Assembly (NCBI RefSeq): GCF_000720635.1
Contig: NZ_JOCF01000007.1
Coordinates: 1 to 64,000 of the forward strand
Direction of reading: 5' to 3'
Length of the DNA stretch: 64,000 bases
Origin: Streptomyces sp. NRRL WC-3742
Lineage (GTDB): Bacteria; Actinomycetota; Actinomycetes; Streptomycetales; Streptomycetaceae
Part shown: positions 57,053-64,000 of the stretch, piece by piece
Position numbering within the stretch: position 1 is the stretch's first letter
Layout: each line of letters starts with the position of its first letter
Notes under the pieces: generated by a model
Databases searched by the model: none
What the model was told of the DNA's origin: nothing
The model's input: only the letters and a program-made list of their open reading frames with translations
Translations under genes and position numbers: made by a program

Positions 57053-58246
57053 ATGCTCCTCACCCGCAGACGCCTCCTCGCCGCGGCCGCGTTCGCCGTG
57101 CTGCTCCCGCTGGCGGCCTGCTCCACCGACATGACGGCGAACGGCGACAGCACCGCCCACGCCGGCGTCACGCCGAACACCGGTGACCAGTCGAAGTTCT
57201 TCGTCCAGGCGGACTACGACTCCCAGCTCGCGATGCGCACCAAGACGCCGACCGGCCCGGCCGACAAGCCGTGGGAGCAGGCCATCGACCCCCAGCCCGT
57301 GGACACGGCGAAGTACAAGAAGGCCGGCCCGTACCACCTGTGCTTCTCCAACGCCGCGACCAACAACCCGTGGCGGCAGGTCGGTTGGAAGTCCATGCAG
57401 GCCGAGGCCAAGAGCCACCCGGAGATCTCCGAACTCACCGTCCTGGACGCCGAGGGCAAGGACGACAAGCAGATCTCCGACATCGCCGAGCTCCAGGCCA
57501 AGGGCTGCGACGCGCTGATCGTCTCGCCCAACACCACCGCCACGCTCACCCCGGCCGTCAAGGCGGCCTGCGGGAAGATCCCGGTCATCGTCTTCGACCG
57601 GGGCGTGCAGACCGACTGCCCCGTCACGTTCATCAAGCCGATCGGCGGCTACGCCTTCGGCGCGGCCGGCGCCGAGTTCCTCACCCAGAAGGTCAAGCCC
57701 GGCGGGAAGGTGCTCGCGCTGCGCATCCTGCCCGGCGTGGACGCCCTGGAGACCCGCTGGTCCGCGGCGAAGATCGCCTTCGACAAGAGCCAACTGAACG
57801 TGGTGGGCGTGGAGTTCACCGACGGCGACGCCGCCAGGACCAAGAGCATCGTCTCCAACTACATCCAGCGCCACGGCAAGCTCGACGGGGTCTGGATGGA
57901 CGCCGGCGCCACCGCCGTCGCCGCCGTCGAGGCGTTCGAGGACGCCGGGCAGCCCGTCCCGCCGATCAACGGCGAGGACCAGCAGGACTTCCTCCAGAAG
58001 TGGAAGGACGCGAAGCTGACGGCGGTGGCCCCGACCTACCCGACCTACCAGTGGCGCACCCCGGTGATCGCGGCGCTGAAGATCCTCAACGGCGAGAGCG
58101 TGCCCAAGGTCTGGAACCTTCCCCAGCCGACCATCACCCAGGACAGCCTCCCCACCTACCTCAAGCCCGGCATGCCCCCGCTGCACTACGCGCTGTGCGG
58201 GTGCGAGACCCTGCCCGGCTACCCGCAGGCATGGGGTGGCAAGTAG
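57053..58246 (+). CDS. CUT2 sugar-binding lipoprotein
   Basis: A 397-residue binding protein of the ribose class. The lipobox LLPLAACST gives a lipid cysteine at about residue 23. An unusually long N-terminal region (about 50 residues, up to KPWEQAIDPQPV) comes before the fold begins at YHLCFSNAATNNPWRQVGW. Other elements are CDALIVSPNTTATLTPAVKA, IPVIVFDRGVQTDCPVTF and GVWMDAGATAVAAVEAF. There are several cysteines in the mature part (LCGCETL near the end), perhaps disulfide-bonded. It stands unusually at the end of the transporter genes rather than the front. Confidence 0.87.
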   Translation: MLLTRRRLLAAAAFAVLLPLAACSTDMTANGDSTAHAGVTPNTGDQSKFFVQADYDSQLAMRTKTPTGPADKPWEQAIDPQPVDTAKYKKAGPYHLCFSNAATNNPWRQVGWKSMQAEAKSHPEISELTVLDAEGKDDKQISDIAELQAKGCDALIVSPNTTATLTPAVKAACGKIPVIVFDRGVQTDCPVTFIKPIGGYAFGAAGAEFLTQKVKPGGKVLALRILPGVDALETRWSAAKIAFDKSQLNVVGVEFTDGDAARTKSIVSNYIQRHGKLDGVWMDAGATAVAAVEAFEDAGQPVPPINGEDQQDFLQKWKDAKLTAVAPTYPTYQWRTPVIAALKILNGESVPKVWNLPQPTITQDSLPTYLKPGMPPLHYALCGCETLPGYPQAWGGK

Positions 58247-59080
58247 ATGTACGAGATCGGCGTCAACACCTGGGTCTGGACCTCCCCGCTGACCACCGTG
58301 ACCCTGGAACGGCTCGTCCCGCACGTCGCCACCCTGGGGTTCGACGTGATCGAACTCCCCGTGGAGCAGCCCGGCGAGTGGGACCCGCGCTACTGCGCCG
58401 AGCTGTTGGACACCCACGCACTGGCCGCCTCGGTGGTGCTCGTCATGCCGCCCGGCCGGGAGCTGGTCGCCGCCCCGCCCGGGACCGTCCGTGACACCCA
58501 GGACTACCTGCGGCACTGCGTGGACGTGGCCGTCGCCGTCGGAGCCCCGGCGATCAGCGGCCCGGCCTACGCCTCGGTCGGCCGCACCTGGCACCTGGAC
58601 ACCGACGAACGCCACCGCGTGTACGCCGAGTTGAAGGAGAACCTGAAGCCCGTCGTGGACTACGCGGCCCAGCGGTCGGTGCGGATCGGCGTCGAACCGC
58701 TCAACCGCTACGAGACCAGCCTGATCAACACCGTCGATCAGGCCCTGGAGGCCCTTCCCGAAGGATGCGGCCTCGCGCTCGACGCCTACCACCTCAACAT
58801 CGAAGAGAGGAGCCCGGCCCAGGCCGTCCGGACGGCCGCCGAACGGCTCGTCCACCTCCAGGTCTGCGGCACCGACCGCGGCGCCCCGGGCGCCGACCAC
58901 TTCGACTGGCCCGCGTTCACCGAGGCCGTCGGCCTCGCCGGCTACGCCGGCCCGCTGGTCATCGAGTCCTTCACCCCCGACAACACGACGATCGCCACCG
59001 CGGCATCCATCTGGCGTCCTCTGGCCCCCAGCCCGGACGCTCTGGCCGCGGACGGCCTGGCGTTCCTGCGCACCCTCTGA
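58247..59080 (+). CDS. Sugar phosphate isomerase/epimerase family protein (TIM barrel)
   Basis: A 277-residue xylose-isomerase-like barrel: IGVNTWVWTSPLTTVTLERL, FDVIELPVEQPGEWD, IGVEPLNRYETSLINTVDQA with a metal-binding Glu, GLALDAYHLNIEE with Asp/His, and AGPLVIESFTP with the last Glu. The four acidic/His metal ligands are all visible. Members epimerise keto-sugars or act on 3-keto-glycosides. The ATG follows the binding-protein stop with no gap. Confidence 0.88.
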   Translation: MYEIGVNTWVWTSPLTTVTLERLVPHVATLGFDVIELPVEQPGEWDPRYCAELLDTHALAASVVLVMPPGRELVAAPPGTVRDTQDYLRHCVDVAVAVGAPAISGPAYASVGRTWHLDTDERHRVYAELKENLKPVVDYAAQRSVRIGVEPLNRYETSLINTVDQALEALPEGCGLALDAYHLNIEERSPAQAVRTAAERLVHLQVCGTDRGAPGADHFDWPAFTEAVGLAGYAGPLVIESFTPDNTTIATAASIWRPLAPSPDALAADGLAFLRTL

Positions 59081-59127
59081 GCACTGACCAACCCCCACGT
59101 TCCTCCACTCACCACTGGAGAAGCACA

Positions 59128-62100
59128 GTGCAACGATCGAGACTGAAGCGCGGCCTCGCCGCGCTCGGCGCCTCCGTCCTCGGAGCCGCGCTCCTGCAGA
59201 TACCCGCCGCCCACGCGGCGGAGCCGGCGTTCAAGGTGCTGCTGTTTACCAAGACCGCCGCCGGCTCCTACCGGCACGACTCCATCGACGCCGGTGTGCA
59301 GATGTTCAAGCAGCTCGGCGCCGACAACAACTTCCAGGTCGACCGGAGCGAGGACGCCAACGTCTTCAACTCGGCGAGCCTGAACACCTACAGCGCCGTC
59401 GTCATGTTCCAGACCTCCGGGATGGTCTGGGACACCGACGCCCAGCGCCAGGCCGTCCAGGACTACGTGCACAGCGGTCACGGCATCGTCGCGGTGCACA
59501 ACGCCACGGACATGAGGATCAAGGATCAGTTCCCGTGGTGGGACCAGGTCCTGATGGGCGGCGCCCACATGACCGAGCACTCCGACGGCGTGTTGAACGG
59601 CACCGCCAAGGTCGCGGACAAGGTCCACCCGTCCACCCAGGGATTGCCGGACCGCTGGAACCGCGCCGAGGAGTGGTACAACTTCGACAAGGACCAGCGC
59701 GGCGACGTGCACGTCCTGGTCACCGCGGACGAGACGACCTACGACGCCGGGCCGAAGAAGATGGGCCCCGACCACCCGATCTCCTGGTGCCGCAGCACCG
59801 AGGGCGGCAAGGTCTGGGCCACCGCCATGGGCCACGAGTCCTCCGCCTACTCCGAGCCGCTGTTCAAGCAGCACCTGCTGGGCGGCATCAAGTGGGCCGC
59901 GGGCAGCGCGGCCGGCGACTGCGGCGGCACCGTCACCAAGAGCTTCCAGAAGGTCACCCTCGACGGGCGCCCCACCCAGCCGATGGCGCTGGACGTCGCC
60001 CCGGACGGCAAGGTCTTCTACGTCTCCCGCTCCGGTGAGCTCAACGTCATCCACACGCACGACGGCGTGCCGGAGACCCACCGCGCGGGCAAGCTGGACG
60101 TCTACGACGGCGGCGAGGCCGGCCTGGTCGGCGTGGCGCTCGACCCGGACTTCGCCAACAACCGGTGGATCTACCTCTACTACGCGCCGAAGAGCCCCCA
60201 GGTGAACCGGCTCTCCCGCTTCACCGTCAACGCGGACGACACCCTCGACACGGCCAGCGAGAAGCAGCTGCTGAACGTCCCGGTCGGCCGTGACAACGAG
60301 CCCGGCCACACCGGCGGCTACCTCGCGTTCGGCCCCGGCGGCAACCTCTACATCGGGACCGGTGACGACACCAACCCGTTCGAGTCCGACCTCTACACCC
60401 CCATCGACGAGCGGCCCGGCCGGCAGAGGTTCGACGCGCAGGGCTCCGCCGCCAACACCAACGACCTGCGCGGCAAGATCCTGCGCATCCACCCCGAGGC
60501 CGACGGAAGCTACTCGATCCCCGCGGGCAACCTGTTCGCGCCCGGCACCGCGAAGACCCGGCCCGAGGTCTACGTGATGGGTATGCGCAACTCCTTCCGG
60601 TTCTCCGTGGACAAGGACACGGGGTGGATCTCGGCCGCCGACTACGGGCCCGACGCCTCGGTGCCGAACGCGAACCGCGGCCCCGAGGGGCACGTCACCT
60701 GGGACCTGATCAAGGAACCCGGCAACTACGGCTGGCCGTACTGCGTGGCGAACAAGATCCCGTACAACAAGTACGACTTCGCGACCCGCACCTCGGGCGC
60801 GAAGTTCGACTGCGACAAGCCGGTCAACAACTCGCCCAACAACACCGGGCTGACCGACCTGCCGCCGACCAAGGCAGCGACGGTCTGGTACACCTACGAT
60901 CCCTCCAAGCAGTTCCCCGAGATCGACCACGGGCAGGGCGCGGCCCCGATGGGCGGCCCGTTCTACCACTACGACCCGGCGAACCCCTCGGACCGCAAGT
61001 TCCCCGAGTACTACGACAAGACGCCGTTCTTCTACGAGTGGAGCCGCAACTTCGTCAAGGAGTTCAAGCTCGACTCCTCCGGTGAGCTCCTCAAGATCAA
61101 CCCGTTCCCCGCGGACCTGAAGCCGCGCGGGCCGATCGACATGAAGTTCGGCCCGGACGGCGCGATGTACATGGCCGAGTGGGGCAACGGCTTCGGCCAC
61201 GACAACAAGGACGCCGGGATCTTTCGGATCGACTACGTCTCCGGCAAGCAGGCCCCACTCGCGAAGGCGAGCGCCACGCCCGACTCCGGACAGCCGCCGC
61301 TGGCCGTCGCGTTCTCCTCGGCGGGCACCGTCGACCCCGGTGGTGAAGCGCTCACCTACCTGTGGGACTTCGGGGACGGCTCGACGTCCACCGACGCGAA
61401 CCCCACCCACACGTACACCGACAAGGGAACGTTCAAGGCCCGGCTGACGGTCACCAACGCCAGCGGGAAGTCGGCCGCCGTCACCGTGCCGGTCGCCGTC
61501 GGCGTGGTCCGCCCGACGGTCCGCTTCACCAACCCGCCGGACGGAGGCTTCTTCGGCTGGGGCGACAGCGTCAGCTACACGGTCGAGGTGACCGATCCCG
61601 ACGGCGGCCCCGTCGACTGCTCCAAGGTGAAGGTGTCCCCGGCGCTCGGCCACGACCACACCCACACCCACGAGACCGGTCAGATCAACGGCTGCTCCGG
61701 GACGTTCACGACCAATGCGTCCGGGCACGGCGAGTTCGCCGACATCTACATGGTCCTCACCGCCGACTACACCAGCTCGAACGGACTCGCCGGCACGACC
61801 AGCATCACCCTGCAGCCCAAGCGCAAGCAGGCCCCGCACTACACCGGCCACTCCGGCACCGAGATCCTGCCGTCGGCCGGAGCCGAGGGCGGCCGGGTCG
61901 TCGGCACGATCGGCGACGGCGACTGGATCTCGTTCGACCCGACGAACCTGTCCGGGATCGACAGCGTCTTCGCGCGGGTGTCCTCGCCCTCCGACGGCGG
62001 CGGCACGATCGAGCTGCGCGCCGACTCGCCGACCGGAACGCTCGTCTCCACCATCGCCGTCCCGGCCACCGGCGGATGGGAGACCTTCGCCGCCACGGCG

Positions 62101-62664
62101 CCCGTCCCGGTCGCCGACCCCGGCGGCAGCCACACCCTGTACGCGGTGTTCCGGGCCACGGGGGCGTCCTCGTTCAACGTGAACTCCTTCACCTTCGGCG
62201 GCAAGGGCGTCTCCGTGACGACCGGCCCGCAGGCCGGTGGCAGGTACGTGGTGACGAACGCGGGCAACGGCAAGGCCGTCGACGTGCGGGCGGCGTCCAC
62301 GGACGAGGGCGCCGCGGTCGTCCAGACCCCGAACACCGGTGGGACCTCCCAGCAGTGGACGCTGAACGACGCCGGGAACGGGGCGTTCACGCTGAAGCCG
62401 CTGAACAGCGGCAAGTGCCTGGACCTGCCGGGCGACAAGGTCTCCACGGAGGGCGCCTTGGTCCAGCAGTGGACCTGCTGGGGCGGTGACAACCAGAAGT
62501 GGAAGGTGGAGCCCGTAGGCGCCGACGCCTTCCGGATCGTGTCGGCGGCCAGCGGCAAGTGCCTGGACGTGCCGGGCGCCACCGGCGCCGACGGGGTCCA
62601 GCTGGAGCAGTACACCTGCAACGGCACCCCCGCCCAGCAGTGGAAGTTGAGCAAGGTCAACTGA
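59128..62664 (+). CDS. Secreted multidomain protein: ThuA, sugar dehydrogenase propeller, PKD, CBM6-like and ricin-type (CBM13) domains
   Basis: A 1178-residue exported protein. After the signal peptide (AALGASVLGAALLQIPAAHA) come a ThuA-like domain (about 33-262; FKVLLFTKTAAGSYRHDSID, GHGIVAVHNATD, HPISWCRST), a glucose/sorbosone-dehydrogenase-type propeller (about 272-704; GGEAGLVGVALDPDFANN, GPGGNLYIGTGDD, YVMGMRNSFRF, PEGHVTWDLIKEPGNYGWPY), a PKD domain (about 710-795; YLWDFGDGSTS), a beta domain with a His-rich HDHTHTHETG stretch, a CBM6-like domain (about 908-1030) and a ricin-type lectin (about 1036-1178, QxW repeats). The start is GTG 59128 after GGAGAAG. It likely binds a polysaccharide and oxidises or processes keto-sugars. 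Confidence 0.85.
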   Translation: MQRSRLKRGLAALGASVLGAALLQIPAAHAAEPAFKVLLFTKTAAGSYRHDSIDAGVQMFKQLGADNNFQVDRSEDANVFNSASLNTYSAVVMFQTSGMVWDTDAQRQAVQDYVHSGHGIVAVHNATDMRIKDQFPWWDQVLMGGAHMTEHSDGVLNGTAKVADKVHPSTQGLPDRWNRAEEWYNFDKDQRGDVHVLVTADETTYDAGPKKMGPDHPISWCRSTEGGKVWATAMGHESSAYSEPLFKQHLLGGIKWAAGSAAGDCGGTVTKSFQKVTLDGRPTQPMALDVAPDGKVFYVSRSGELNVIHTHDGVPETHRAGKLDVYDGGEAGLVGVALDPDFANNRWIYLYYAPKSPQVNRLSRFTVNADDTLDTASEKQLLNVPVGRDNEPGHTGGYLAFGPGGNLYIGTGDDTNPFESDLYTPIDERPGRQRFDAQGSAANTNDLRGKILRIHPEADGSYSIPAGNLFAPGTAKTRPEVYVMGMRNSFRFSVDKDTGWISAADYGPDASVPNANRGPEGHVTWDLIKEPGNYGWPYCVANKIPYNKYDFATRTSGAKFDCDKPVNNSPNNTGLTDLPPTKAATVWYTYDPSKQFPEIDHGQGAAPMGGPFYHYDPANPSDRKFPEYYDKTPFFYEWSRNFVKEFKLDSSGELLKINPFPADLKPRGPIDMKFGPDGAMYMAEWGNGFGHDNKDAGIFRIDYVSGKQAPLAKASATPDSGQPPLAVAFSSAGTVDPGGEALTYLWDFGDGSTSTDANPTHTYTDKGTFKARLTVTNASGKSAAVTVPVAVGVVRPTVRFTNPPDGGFFGWGDSVSYTVEVTDPDGGPVDCSKVKVSPALGHDHTHTHETGQINGCSGTFTTNASGHGEFADIYMVLTADYTSSNGLAGTTSITLQPKRKQAPHYTGHSGTEILPSAGAEGGRVVGTIGDGDWISFDPTNLSGIDSVFARVSSPSDGGGTIELRADSPTGTLVSTIAVPATGGWETFAATAPVPVADPGGSHTLYAVFRATGASSFNVNSFTFGGKGVSVTTGPQAGGRYVVTNAGNGKAVDVRAASTDEGAAVVQTPNTGGTSQQWTLNDAGNGAFTLKPLNSGKCLDLPGDKVSTEGALVQQWTCWGGDNQKWKVEPVGADAFRIVSAASGKCLDVPGATGADGVQLEQYTCNGTPAQQWKLSKVN

Positions 62665-62670
62665 CCGGTG

Positions 62671-62701
62671 ACCCGGCGCCCACCCGCGGTGGGCGCCGGG
62701 T
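62671..62701 (+). terminator. Terminator hairpin between the two ThuA genes
   Basis: A perfect 14-bp inverted repeat (ACCCGGCGCCCACC at 62671-62684, complement at 62688-62701) with a 3-base loop, followed by CCTTCCCCC. Confidence 0.75.
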
Positions 62702-62753
62702 CCTTCCCCCAGCCCTCTCCCGGCCCCTCCTGCTCCCCTCCCTAGGAGTTCGC

Positions 62754-63974
62754 ATGCTCCCCCTCGGAAGGCTCCTGCCCGCGCTGGGCCTCGGCCTCGC
62801 ACTCACCCTCACCGTCCCCGCAGCCTCCTCCGCGGCCGATGCCGCCCCGCCCACCTTCAAGGTGCTCGTCTTCTCCAAGACCAGCGGTTGGCGGCACGAC
62901 TCGATCCCCACCGCCGTCCAGACCCTCAAGGACCTCGGCGCCGCGAACGGCTTCACGGTCGACGCCACCGAGGACGACACCGTGTTCACCCCCGCCAACC
63001 TCGCCAACTACCAGGCGGTCGTCTTCGCCCTCACCACGGGCGACGTCCTCAACACCACCGAGAAAGCCGCCTTCGAGGGCTACATCCGCGCCGGCGGCGG
63101 CTACGCGGGCATCCACTCCGCCTCCGACACCGAGTACCAGTGGCCCTTCTACGGCCAGGTCGTCGGCGCGTACTTCAAGAGCCACCCCGAGGAGCAGCAG
63201 GCCACGGTGGTCGTCGAGGACCGGACCAACCCCAGCACCGCCCACCTGCCCGCCACCTGGAGCCGATGGGACGAGTGGTACAACTTCCGCACGAACCCCC
63301 GGGGCTCCGTCCACGTCCTCGCCTCCGTCGACGAGTCCACCTACGACCCGGGGGACCGGATGGGCGACCACCCCATCACCTGGTGCCAGAACGTCCAGGG
63401 CGGCCGGTCCTGGTACACCGGGATGGGCCACACGGTGGAGTCCTACAAGGACCCCGCCTTCCGGGCCATGCTCCTCGGCGGCATCCGCCTGGCGGCGGGT
63501 GCGGTCCAGGCCGACTGCAGTCCGCCGGGACCGGTGGGCCCGGTGGGCGCCGGTACGTTCACCGTGACGAACGCGGCCAGCGGCAAGGCCGTTGACGCGC
63601 TGTCCGCACCGGTGGAGGATGGCGCTGCGGTCGTCCAGAACCCGTCCAACGGCAGCGCCTCCCAGCGGTGGCGCCTGAGCGACGCCGGGAACGGCGCGTT
63701 CACGCTGACGGCGGCCGGCGGCCGGTGCCTCGACGTGCCCGGCGACAGCACCACGGCGGACGGCGCCCTTCTCCAGCAGTGGACCTGCTGGGGCGGTCCC
63801 AACCAGAGCTGGCGGGTGGAGCCCTCCGGCTCGGGCGTGTACCGCCTCGTGTCGGTGGCCGGCGGCAAGTGCCTGGACGTGCCCGGCGCCACCACCGCCG
63901 ACGGCATCCAGCTGAACCAGTACACCTGCAACGGCACCCCCGCCCAGCAGTGGAAGCTCACCCGGGTCGACTGA
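62754..63974 (+). CDS. Secreted ThuA-like protein with C-terminal ricin-type lectin domain
   Basis: A 406-residue exported protein: signal peptide (LLPALGLGLALTLTVPAASS), ThuA-like domain (about 33-262; FKVLVFSKTSGWRHDSIPTA, GGGYAGIHSASDTEY, HPITWCQNVQ) and ricin-type CBM13 (about 268-406; NGSASQRWRLSDAGNG, GGRCLDVPGDSTTADGALLQ, TPAQQWKLTRVD). It shares both domains with its larger neighbour and ends almost identically, so it looks like a duplication without the dehydrogenase and PKD parts. TAGGAG precedes ATG 62754. The ThuA fold is glutamine-amidotransferase-like; its role in keto-sugar metabolism is not settled. Confidence 0.85.
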   Translation: MLPLGRLLPALGLGLALTLTVPAASSAADAAPPTFKVLVFSKTSGWRHDSIPTAVQTLKDLGAANGFTVDATEDDTVFTPANLANYQAVVFALTTGDVLNTTEKAAFEGYIRAGGGYAGIHSASDTEYQWPFYGQVVGAYFKSHPEEQQATVVVEDRTNPSTAHLPATWSRWDEWYNFRTNPRGSVHVLASVDESTYDPGDRMGDHPITWCQNVQGGRSWYTGMGHTVESYKDPAFRAMLLGGIRLAAGAVQADCSPPGPVGPVGAGTFTVTNAASGKAVDALSAPVEDGAAVVQNPSNGSASQRWRLSDAGNGAFTLTAAGGRCLDVPGDSTTADGALLQQWTCWGGPNQSWRVEPSGSGVYRLVSVAGGKCLDVPGATTADGIQLNQYTCNGTPAQQWKLTRVD

Positions 63975-64000
63975 CCCGCCCGATCCCCCGGCGTCCGACC

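Noticed and set aside
58942..62802. Minus-strand open frame of 1286 residues
   Set aside because: Low-complexity Gly/Val/Asp/Arg composition opposite the well-defined ThuA-dehydrogenase protein; typical of antisense frames in high-GC DNA.
1..64000. tRNA, rRNA, insertion sequence, integrase or attachment site
   Set aside because: I looked for cloverleaf-like ends, transposase or integrase motifs and terminal inverted repeats flanking genes and found none; the inverted repeats present fit terminators or operators.

Overview
The window is high-GC DNA with GTG and TTG starts, dense four-base gene overlaps, lipoprotein sugar-binding proteins and many secreted modular enzymes. This points to a filamentous actinomycete, probably close to Streptomyces or its relatives; there is no rRNA or tRNA here to confirm that. 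Nearly all of the window is carbohydrate catabolism: four sugar ABC importers, five local transcription regulators beside them, and about a dozen secreted glycan-active proteins. I see no mobile element, CRISPR array, tRNA or rRNA.

Layout. (1) 1-4844: the 3' end of a secreted enzyme (last module frame-broken), a GH95 fucosidase-type enzyme, and a GH29-like enzyme with an F-type-lectin domain. (2) 4919-12223: a CUT1 importer operon (binding protein, two permeases, a secreted putative glycosidase, then a GH4 remnant and the GH29-like gene) divergent from a LacI regulator, with two copies of a 13-bp operator between them. (3) 12482-23162: a small unknown protein, two paralogous GH141-like beta-helix proteins, a GH2 enzyme that has lost its 5' end, and an ECF sigma factor fused to a zinc-binding anti-sigma motif, a membrane helix and an outside CAP/SCP domain. 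(4) 23488-31993: a debranching-type enzyme divergent from a LacI regulator, followed by a CUT1 importer and a Tat-exported GH13 enzyme (alpha-glucan theme). (5) 32257-49492: a third GH141-like protein with a PDZ domain, a FadR-type GntR regulator, a ten-gene operon for complete oxidative L-fucose breakdown including LutABC, and a divergent CUT2 importer with two near-duplicate binding proteins. (6) 49569-50987: a sortase-anchored metalloprotease. (7) 51311-63974: a ROK regulator divergent from an oxidoreductase / CUT2 importer / sugar isomerase operon, followed by two secreted ThuA-ricin proteins, one also carrying a sugar dehydrogenase propeller.

How the parts fit. The secreted GH95, GH29-like and GH141-like proteins probably release L-fucose (or a related sugar) from a fucosylated polymer. 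The CUT2 importer at 44584-48273 would bring it in. The operon 36053-44048 would convert it by mutarotase, dehydrogenase, lactonase, dehydratase, second dehydrogenase and diketo-acid hydrolase to pyruvate plus L-lactate, and LutABC would oxidise the lactate to pyruvate. A palindrome around CATCSGATG lies upstream of two GH141-like genes, the GntR gene, the fucose operon and the importer, so all of these look like one regulon. A roughly 120-residue module occurs nine times in four secreted proteins and is a good candidate for an uncharacterised glycan-binding domain.
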